25,771 bases of DNA from Sphingobacteriaceae bacterium UBA2059 (GTDB lineage: Bacteria; Bacteroidota; Bacteroidia; Sphingobacteriales; Sphingobacteriaceae), in assembly GCA_002332615.1 (NCBI GenBank), contig DDAL01000019.1, positions 10,755 to 36,525 of the forward strand, given 5' to 3'. Of this stretch, positions 15,245 through 21,528 are shown piece by piece. Positions within the stretch are counted from its first letter, which is position 1; each line of letters starts with the position of its first letter. Under the pieces are notes generated by a model. It was given only the letters and a program-made list of their open reading frames with translations. It was not told the origin of the DNA and did not search any database. A program made the position numbers and the translations under genes.

Positions 15245-15865
15245 CTATAGGTTAAGTTGTGAGCGAAGAATATTCGCCTGCTCCAGTACAAACCTCTTAT
15301 TTACTTCAGCAGTTATCGGGATATGAGTTACAAAGGCGTCCGGGGCCTCCAGGCTTAATACTTCTTCTGAAAATACATCAATATCTCCATTAATAATAAT
15401 GCCCTTTAAACTCAACCCGTACTGCTTGAGAACTCGTATACTCAACATCGTGTGATTTATACTTCCCAGATAATGTTTCACAACTAATATCACTTCCGTA
15501 TCAAGTTGCTTAATAAGATCAATAATGAACTTTTTTTTAGTAAGCGGAACCATCAGGCCTCCTGCGCCTTCAATAATCAGGGGACGTAGGGTGTTAGGTA
15601 AGGCGATATTAGTCAGGTTTATTTCAACACCGTCTAATTCAGCAGATTTATGAGGCGAATAAGGTTGGGTAAGTCTATAGCTTTCGGAGTGAAATGCCGT
15701 AGTCTTATTTGTAATTAGACTTTTCACCTTAAACGTATCAGAACTATCGAGGTCGCCGGACTGTACCGGCTTCCAGTAATCAGCCTGTAAGCACTCTGTT
15801 AATATTGCAGCTATAACGGTTTTACCGATACCTGTATCTATTCCCGTAACAAACCATGATTTCAT
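15245..15865 (-). CDS. bioD: dethiobiotin synthetase
   Basis: ATP-dependent carboxylase closing the ureido ring of dethiobiotin from 7,8-diaminopelargonate and CO2. The 206-aa product has the P-loop GIDTGIGKT (8-16), YWKPVQSGD with the substrate-contacting Lys and Asp, EGAGGLMVPL (the conserved EGAGG loop) and VVKHYLGSINHTMLS. The ATG at 15865 overlaps the bioF stop by four bases (ATGA), showing translational coupling and supporting both assignments. Confidence 0.96.
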   Translation of the reverse strand: MKSWFVTGIDTGIGKTVIAAILTECLQADYWKPVQSGDLDSSDTFKVKSLITNKTTAFHSESYRLTQPYSPHKSAELDGVEINLTNIALPNTLRPLIIEGAGGLMVPLTKKKFIIDLIKQLDTEVILVVKHYLGSINHTMLSIRVLKQYGLSLKGIIINGDIDVFSEEVLSLEAPDAFVTHIPITAEVNKRFVLEQANILRSQLNL

Positions 15866-16980
15866 ATATTTTCTTTAACATGTGTAATTAAAGTGCAAAT
15901 GTCCGATTTTGTGTTAAAGGAGTGCAAGCAAATGCGTATCCTTTCTTGATTTTTCTTTACCGTAGGATTTACTATAGCTTTAGCGTTAAACCCTTCACGT
16001 TGTAAATAAGCTGCAAGATGTCTGGCTCTTGAGTTTCCCTCAACCAGAATGCACTGAATAGAAGAAGAGGAAGGTATAAGTGCGCCCAGACCTTTCGCCT
16101 GTTCGATAAAATAGCTTATATTTTCCCGGAGCAATTCTACATAACTTTTATCAGCCAGCATGCGATAAGCCATTTTTATTGAAATAAGGTTATAGAACGG
16201 GGCCGCAGTAGTATAAATAAAAGATCTGGCGAAGTTAATAAGATATTTTTTAAGGTTTTCCGCACCTATTACCGCAGCGCCATGACACCCAAAAGCTTTT
16301 CCATAAGTAATCAGTCTGGCAAATGCACGTTGGTGTAAGCCCGACTGATAAATCAAGCCCTCGCCGTTCGGACCATAAATTCCGCCCGCGTGCGCTTCGT
16401 CAATAATTACAGCAGCGTCGTATCTTTCAGCAACCTCAAATATTTCATGCAATGGAGCTGCATCTCCATCCATCGAATAGATGCTCTCTATGGCAACAAA
16501 AAGTTTACCCTTTGCATGCTTAAGCTTCTCTTCCAGGCTTTGGGCATCATTGTGTTTAAAAGAGAACCGGGTTGCATTGCTTAGCCTTATACCGTCTATG
16601 ACAGATGCATGTATCAGTTCGTCCGCAACTACAGTATCGCCTCTTTGAGCTACTGACGAGAACAAACCCATATTTGCATCATATCCCGAATTAAATAAGA
16701 TTGCTGATTCAGAACCATGGTAACGGGCTATCTCATCTTCAAGCTCTTCTGTAAATAAGTCATTACCAGCTATTAAACGTGAACCACCCGAACCATTGCG
16801 ATATAAGCCTTCATCAATAGCATCGAATATTAACTTTTTCAGGTTGCCCGAGGAAGCAAAGCCAAGGTAGTCATTTGAATAAAAGTCCTTCAGAGAAGTG
16901 TTTGCACTTAGTTCTCTTAATGAGTCATCCTTCAAACGGTTTTGCAGGCTGTGTTCAATATAGTTATTTATCGCTCTCAT
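15862..16980 (-). CDS. bioF: 8-amino-7-oxononanoate synthase
   Basis: Alpha-oxoamine synthase condensing pimeloyl-ACP/CoA with alanine, the first committed step of biotin ring assembly. The product has 372 aa from the ATG at 16980; a TTG at 16992 would add MRCF and is not supported. Signatures are NDYLGFASS near the N terminus, NGSGGSRLIAGN, the cofactor motif DEAHAGGIYGPNGEG (194-208) and TYGKAFGCHGAA (225-236) with the PLP lysine at 228. The family also includes Kbl and serine palmitoyltransferase, but the coupled bioD decides for BioF. bioA, bioB, bioC and bioH are not in the window. Confidence 0.94.
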   Translation of the reverse strand: MRAINNYIEHSLQNRLKDDSLRELSANTSLKDFYSNDYLGFASSGNLKKLIFDAIDEGLYRNGSGGSRLIAGNDLFTEELEDEIARYHGSESAILFNSGYDANMGLFSSVAQRGDTVVADELIHASVIDGIRLSNATRFSFKHNDAQSLEEKLKHAKGKLFVAIESIYSMDGDAAPLHEIFEVAERYDAAVIIDEAHAGGIYGPNGEGLIYQSGLHQRAFARLITYGKAFGCHGAAVIGAENLKKYLINFARSFIYTTAAPFYNLISIKMAYRMLADKSYVELLRENISYFIEQAKGLGALIPSSSSIQCILVEGNSRARHLAAYLQREGFNAKAIVNPTVKKNQERIRICLHSFNTKSDICTLITHVKENI

Positions 16981-17042
16981 AAAACAGCGCAATATAGAAG
17001 CATAACATGTAAGATGTTGGTGTAAAAAGCATAGCTAAGAAG

Positions 17043-17819
17043 TTAATTCTTACTCTCCTGTAACTTTGCAATTGACTTCTGCATTTGAGCCATCATAGAA
17101 CTTAATGTTTCAATGCTAGGTTCAGGGGCGGGATCGGGGAATGAGGTAGAAATAAAGGCTTTAGCTTTCCATATCTCCAGAATATCTTCGGCCTGTACGG
17201 AATAAGATTCGTAAACAGGATTGTCTGAAATTAATTTAAGAACCTTATTTTCTTTGAACTTGTTGCCGGCACGTTTATATACCACACCATCACTTTTGCT
17301 AATGAACACGTAGGTTTCGCCCGGCTTCACATCTGTCCACTTTTCAAGATATTCACCGATGACAATGGTGCCTGATTGAAGCGGAAGCATAGAATCGCCG
17401 TTAAGCTCGAAAGCACGATAAGTACCCTGTTTTAGAATAGGCAGGTTAAAACGAGGCAGTTCGCTTATATACTCCGGGTCTGCATACCCGTTAAGATAGC
17501 CGGCGCTAGCCTTTACAGGCACAAGTTCTATATTTTCACGTTGATCCGAGTCCACCGATATACTTAGTACTCTCACGTCAGATACCGGAGTCTTTGAAGC
17601 CGGTTTCCATTTATCGGTTATCTTTTCACTTATCAAGTCATCAACGCTAAGTTCAAAAAACTCTGCGAATTTCTTTAGTAATTCATAGCGGGGTTCAGCA
17701 CGGTCTTCTTCATAAGCTCCAACCAATGAACGCTTAATATCCATTAAGTCAGCAAATTGCTGCTGTGTAAGACCTTTTTTTCTTCTAAGGTATCTAAGAT
17801 TATTAGAAATTATTCGCAT
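17043..17819 (-). CDS. XRE-family regulator with LexA/S24-type autopeptidase domain
   Basis: Transcriptional repressor of 258 aa. An N-terminal helix-turn-helix (1-65, LRRKKGLTQQQFADLMDI plus KRSLVGAYEEDRAEP) is joined by a linker of about 35 residues to an S24 domain. The catalytic dyad is Ser143 (NGDSMLPL) and Lys182 (VVYKRAG). An Ala-Gly pair (106-107, KASAGYLNGY) sits where LexA and CI-type repressors self-cleave. A short coiled-coil tail (239-256) closes the protein. Such proteins bind DNA as dimers and can be inactivated by RecA-stimulated or other autoproteolysis; which signal applies here is unknown. It is divergent from the GIY-YIG-like gene, with an inverted repeat between them, and lies 62 bases upstream of bioF. 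Confidence 0.92.
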   Translation of the reverse strand: MRIISNNLRYLRRKKGLTQQQFADLMDIKRSLVGAYEEDRAEPRYELLKKFAEFFELSVDDLISEKITDKWKPASKTPVSDVRVLSISVDSDQRENIELVPVKASAGYLNGYADPEYISELPRFNLPILKQGTYRAFELNGDSMLPLQSGTIVIGEYLEKWTDVKPGETYVFISKSDGVVYKRAGNKFKENKVLKLISDNPVYESYSVQAEDILEIWKAKAFISTSFPDPAPEPSIETLSSMMAQMQKSIAKLQESKN

Positions 17820-17830
17820 GTAAAATAAAT

Positions 17831-17861
17831 TTTGTAATAACTAATTTTGTTAGTATTATTG
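17831..17861 (+). promoter_or_regulatory. promoter for the GIY-YIG-like gene
   Basis: TTTG (17831-17834) and TATTATTG (17854-17861, one mismatch to TAnnTTTG) are 19 bases apart, the usual Bacteroidota spacing. The predicted start near 17868 leaves a leader of about 32 bases before the GTG at 17900, which favours that start over the GTG at 17861. Confidence 0.5.
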
Positions 17862-17882
17862 TGCCAATAAAATTAGTAATTA
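17835..17882. promoter_or_regulatory. operator-like inverted repeat around the -7 box
   Basis: The 14-base arm TAATAACTAATTTT (17835-17848) recurs inverted at 17869-17882 with one mismatch, separated by 20 bases that contain the -7 box. A third TTAGT half-site at 17850-17854 forms a tighter ACTAA-5-TTAGT dyad (17840-17854). This is a plausible binding region for the adjacent XRE/S24 repressor. The AT-richness lowers confidence. Confidence 0.45.
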
Positions 17883-17899
17883 TTTTTGAATTTAATATT

Positions 17900-18244
17900 G
17901 TGAAACGCTTAATTTATATTATAACAGATAATAACAGAAGCACGCTTCATGTCGGGATGAGTAGCAACCTGTTATCAACCATGGATTTTTATAAAACAAT
18001 GCCCACAATTTCTTTTGACAATAATAAAAAGCTAAATAAACTAGTCTACTTTGAAGAGTTTGTGTTTGAGGAGACAGCCAGAAAGAGATTTGATTCCGTT
18101 AGTTCATTTACCAGAGCTCAAAAAGAAAAATTAATACGGGAAGTTAATGCAAACTGGATAGACCTGACAGTCGGCTTAGAACTCGAAGCCGTGCTTACCA
18201 ATGAAGTCACACCTGAAACTAGAACCATAAAAAAAGCGGCCTGA
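17900..18244 (+). CDS. GIY-YIG-like protein with degenerate active site
   Basis: A 114-aa product from the GTG at 17900. It aligns by eye to the small stand-alone GIY-YIG (UPF0213-type) family: N-terminal LIYIITDNN, the strand STLHVGMSSNL in place of LYIGvTnnL, then KLVYFEEF, a basic helix RAQKEKLIREVN and the C-terminal ANWIDL matching NPNWEDL. The catalytic parts are altered: GIY is YII, the YIG tyrosine is His, and the conserved Arg of the following helix (LxxRxxxH) is missing (LLSTMDFYK). It may therefore be a binding or regulatory protein rather than a nuclease. The upstream promoter position and the family N terminus favour 17900 over the in-frame GTG at 17861. It is divergent from the XRE/S24 regulator. 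Confidence 0.72.
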   Translation: MKRLIYIITDNNRSTLHVGMSSNLLSTMDFYKTMPTISFDNNKKLNKLVYFEEFVFEETARKRFDSVSSFTRAQKEKLIREVNANWIDLTVGLELEAVLTNEVTPETRTIKKAA

Positions 18245-18264
18245 GCCGCTCTTTTTATGGTTCT
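18221..18264. terminator. strong bidirectional terminator overlapping both convergent stops
   Basis: A 20-bp stem with one mismatch (18221-18240 with 18245-18264) closes a 4-base loop. The core is GCGGC/GCCGC, with an A tract on the left and a T tract on the right, so it works as an intrinsic terminator in both directions. The TGA of the plus-strand gene lies in the loop, and the TAG of the minus-strand gene overlaps the end of the right arm. Confidence 0.85.
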
Positions 18265-21200
18265 ACCAGCCCGGGGCAAAGTTAAGACCAAATACTCCGC
18301 CTTTTACATCTTCCCGTTGGAAGGGAACAGCAAAGTAAGGCTCAATTACAAAGTATCCAAACACGTTCACCCTTAGAGACAAGCCCGCACTCATTACAGG
18401 CACACGCTCGTCAGGAGCGGTTGCTTTCGATTTAAAAGCAACTTTCGAGTCTTTAGTATAAGCCACACCTATATCAAAGAATGCATTCAGGTCACTTAAA
18501 AGGAACTTAGAGGGAACCATTGCCAGTTTTTCGGGGCCGGTAAAAGGCAGGCGAACTTCGAAGTTGGCAACAGCAATTTTAGATCCCGATAGCTGATCAA
18601 TGGTAAACGGATTACGTGAGTCCATGGGTCCTAGTTGCTGGTTCCTGTAGAGCGAAGAAGCCTCATAGCCTCTTACCAAATAAGGGTAGCCTATAAAAAG
18701 CGGGTAAAGTTTTTCCTGATCTTTGCCAAAGCGGCTATAACTGTAAATCCGTCCGGCCAGGGTTACAGGCTTTATGCGCAAATATTCTCTGAAGTCGGCA
18801 GTCAAAGCCTGAAAGTTGTAATCACCCATGTTGTTTTCTATTCCAAACTTAAAGCGGAACCCGCTAAGTGGCGCCGTTAATCCGGAATATGCATTATCTC
18901 CGACAAAAGAAGCATTTGTCTGGAAAATTTTGAAAGAGTTAAAGCTCATTCCGTAATACCGTTCTGCTTCATCCTTCGAAAGTTTCTTTTTCTTCGAATC
19001 GTAAGGGTAGTAGTCAACTCCTAAAATATCTGAGAGTTCACCATTGGGTCCATACGTGGCATTTGCCGCGTAGTACTGCGCCCATCTGTCAATGCGATAA
19101 CTGTAATGTGATGCTCCTACGCCAGTCTCAAATCTAAAAATGCGTGAGAAAGGATAAGATGCGAACACTTGAACTTGATCTTCAAAGGTCCTTATGATAT
19201 CAATACCATCGGTATACCTTGAGTTGTATTGATTATTAGTTAGTTCAGAAACCTTATTGTCTTTTTCAACACTAGTCACATACGTACCGGACATATACGG
19301 GATATGAGCAACCGCAAAACCATAATTAATTCTGTTATTCTGGTTTACATAAGCCACCTGGCCCCCAAAGTCATAGATCTCTCCGTTCAGTGCCAAGGTA
19401 GCGAATATTTGATTTCGACCTAAAATATCACTAAAAATACCCTGAACCCCACCTACCAGTCCGGTACCGAAACGGCCTACAGAAGCTCCAACGCCACTAC
19501 TTGCCAAATAATCCAGTTTAAATTTCGGTCTGTAGGGAACATCTTTGATCTGCGTATCAGATATGGTTTCAAAACGGTCAAAATTATTCAGGTTAGCATT
19601 TATAACATCTACCCCATGCTGTCTGGGGGGAGGGAGCGTAGCTGCCGTAAAGTCAAGCGAATCTGCCTTCACTACTACCGGTTTAAAATCATTTGGTTTG
19701 GCAGTATAAATGGTATATTTCTGCGACCTGTAATACGAATAAAGTATGTCATCTTTTCGTGAAAGGCTTAAAGCGGGCGAATATTCAGTTATTCCGCTTA
19801 TACCGGTAAAATAGTTAGTCAGCTGTTCTACCTTGTTCGCGCTCAGAGAGTATCTGTACATATTTCTAAAGCCATCGCGATTTGATAAAAAGTAAATCAT
19901 ATCGCCATTTGCAGAAAATTGCGGATTAAGATTATTGGCCCCTTCAAATACAGGTAAAGTCTGTATCCGGCGACTTGAAATGTCCATTATGGACAGATTA
20001 TAGGTAATATTGACGCCGGTATTTTTCTTACCATACGCTATCCTGTCGCTGGCAAAAACTAATTTTTTTCCGTCGGGAGAAAAGCTAGGCTGATAGTCAG
20101 CAAAGGTGTCGCTGGTAAGTTGAGTGACTTTTTTTGTATTAAAGTTGTATAAAAAAAGATCGCTTAGCCCCTGCTTTAGACCGGTGAAAGCGAGCTGAGT
20201 TCCATCCGGTGACCAGGCCAGGTTGCTAAATTCTCTAACGTCATCCATAGATTCAGTCATTAAGGTGCGGCCATTGCTTACATCGACAACTAAAAGTTTA
20301 TTCCGTCCCTGACTATAAATCGTAAAGGCAAATTTCCGACTGTCGGGCGACCACGCACCGGCAGATTCTATAAAGCTGAATTCATCAATGTGGGTATTCG
20401 TTGTTTTGCTGGTAAGCTTTCTTATAATTCTGCCGGTCTGAGCATCAGCAAGAAACAAATCAATACTAAATAAGTCCTTTTCAGACAAAAAGGCGATGTA
20501 TTTTCCATCTGGAGAAATGGCAGGGGCAACGTTCATGTCGCCGCCATTTTTATTATCAATTATTTTTCTACCCAAGGGTATCTGGGCGGTGTCTTTTAGC
20601 AGGGGCTTGTAAGCGTTTTCAATACTAAGTCTCCAAAGATTAGATATAGTACGTTCGTCATAACCTAATGTGCGTCGTATGGCCATCTCATAGCCGTATT
20701 TTGCAGTAGCTTTAAAAAGTGGTACAATTACAGTATCTCCATAAGTAGAGCCGATGTAAGCCCAGAATGCCTGTCCGTACCTATAAGGGAAGTACCTGTT
20801 TGATTCTGTAAGATCTTTCAGCGTGGGGATGTCACGGTTAAGATAAGCATCTCTCATCCACATAGCCGTAAACGCATCCACCTTACCAATAGAAAGATAT
20901 TCGGCCATACCTTCAACCATCCACAAAGGCAAATTGCCGATATTAGCCAGATTGGTTGAGTCGCCTTCAATTAAGCTATGGTATTGAAACGCATGCACAA
21001 GTTCATGGCCAAGTACATGGCGGGTTTGTTGGTTAAGCTGCATCATTGGCATTACAACCCGATTTTTTAGACCTTCTGTAACACCCCCTGTACCAACGCT
21101 TATCTCTCCCGAAATTGCTGTTGTTTGTTGAAAATCAGAATGGTTATTATACAGAATTAGCGGATTTTTCTTAGCGAATGTATCCCTGAATACCTGCTGA

Positions 21201-21445
21201 TGAAGATCGTACCATAATTCGCTTTCTTTCATCATACGCTTTACCAGGCTATCGTTCTGCAAATAGTAATAAAGCTCAAAGTGAGGCGATTCTTTTACCT
21301 TAAACTTCATGTTGCGATAGCGAACCTTGTTCTGTCCAAAATACTGTGCCTGAGCAGGTAAAATAAAACAGGCCAGCGTTATAAACAGAAGGGCAGGAAT
21401 AAGTCTATTAAAAGACGGTACTTTTCTTAAGTCAATGTGTTTCAT
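18263..21445 (-). CDS. secreted gluzincin-like peptidase / TolB-type propeller / Omp85-type barrel fusion
   Basis: A 1060-aa envelope protein. The signal peptide covers residues 1-34 (PAQAQ). A metallopeptidase-like domain spans about 45-285 with HELVH (147-151) and downstream acidic residues Glu178 and Glu182 in MVEGMAEY, the gluzincin arrangement. At about 300-580 there are at least five PD40/TolB-like propeller repeats: SPDGKYIAF, WSPDSRKFAF, WSPDGTQLAF, FSPDGKKLVF and SANGDMIYF. The C-terminal 430 residues look like an outer-membrane beta-barrel of the Omp85/surface-antigen class, with YLVRGYEA (922-929) matching the conserved (V/I)RG(F/Y) motif of the barrel lock. No POTRA domains are visible. 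A role in processing or assembling envelope proteins is inferred only. It lies 83 bases downstream of the PBP gene. Confidence 0.85.
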   Translation of the reverse strand: MKHIDLRKVPSFNRLIPALLFITLACFILPAQAQYFGQNKVRYRNMKFKVKESPHFELYYYLQNDSLVKRMMKESELWYDLHQQVFRDTFAKKNPLILYNNHSDFQQTTAISGEISVGTGGVTEGLKNRVVMPMMQLNQQTRHVLGHELVHAFQYHSLIEGDSTNLANIGNLPLWMVEGMAEYLSIGKVDAFTAMWMRDAYLNRDIPTLKDLTESNRYFPYRYGQAFWAYIGSTYGDTVIVPLFKATAKYGYEMAIRRTLGYDERTISNLWRLSIENAYKPLLKDTAQIPLGRKIIDNKNGGDMNVAPAISPDGKYIAFLSEKDLFSIDLFLADAQTGRIIRKLTSKTTNTHIDEFSFIESAGAWSPDSRKFAFTIYSQGRNKLLVVDVSNGRTLMTESMDDVREFSNLAWSPDGTQLAFTGLKQGLSDLFLYNFNTKKVTQLTSDTFADYQPSFSPDGKKLVFASDRIAYGKKNTGVNITYNLSIMDISSRRIQTLPVFEGANNLNPQFSANGDMIYFLSNRDGFRNMYRYSLSANKVEQLTNYFTGISGITEYSPALSLSRKDDILYSYYRSQKYTIYTAKPNDFKPVVVKADSLDFTAATLPPPRQHGVDVINANLNNFDRFETISDTQIKDVPYRPKFKLDYLASSGVGASVGRFGTGLVGGVQGIFSDILGRNQIFATLALNGEIYDFGGQVAYVNQNNRINYGFAVAHIPYMSGTYVTSVEKDNKVSELTNNQYNSRYTDGIDIIRTFEDQVQVFASYPFSRIFRFETGVGASHYSYRIDRWAQYYAANATYGPNGELSDILGVDYYPYDSKKKKLSKDEAERYYGMSFNSFKIFQTNASFVGDNAYSGLTAPLSGFRFKFGIENNMGDYNFQALTADFREYLRIKPVTLAGRIYSYSRFGKDQEKLYPLFIGYPYLVRGYEASSLYRNQQLGPMDSRNPFTIDQLSGSKIAVANFEVRLPFTGPEKLAMVPSKFLLSDLNAFFDIGVAYTKDSKVAFKSKATAPDERVPVMSAGLSLRVNVFGYFVIEPYFAVPFQREDVKGGVFGLNFAPGW

Positions 21446-21528
21446 GCTTTATCAATAAAATCTATAACAGGTGTTTAAGGCTCATCTTCACTTAATAACT
21501 TTATAGTCAACTAATTGTTGTTGTTTTT

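Noticed and set aside
17861..17899. Earlier GTG start for the GIY-YIG-like gene
   Set aside because: This GTG overlaps the predicted -7 box and would add 13 residues lacking family similarity; the GTG at 17900 fits the family N terminus.
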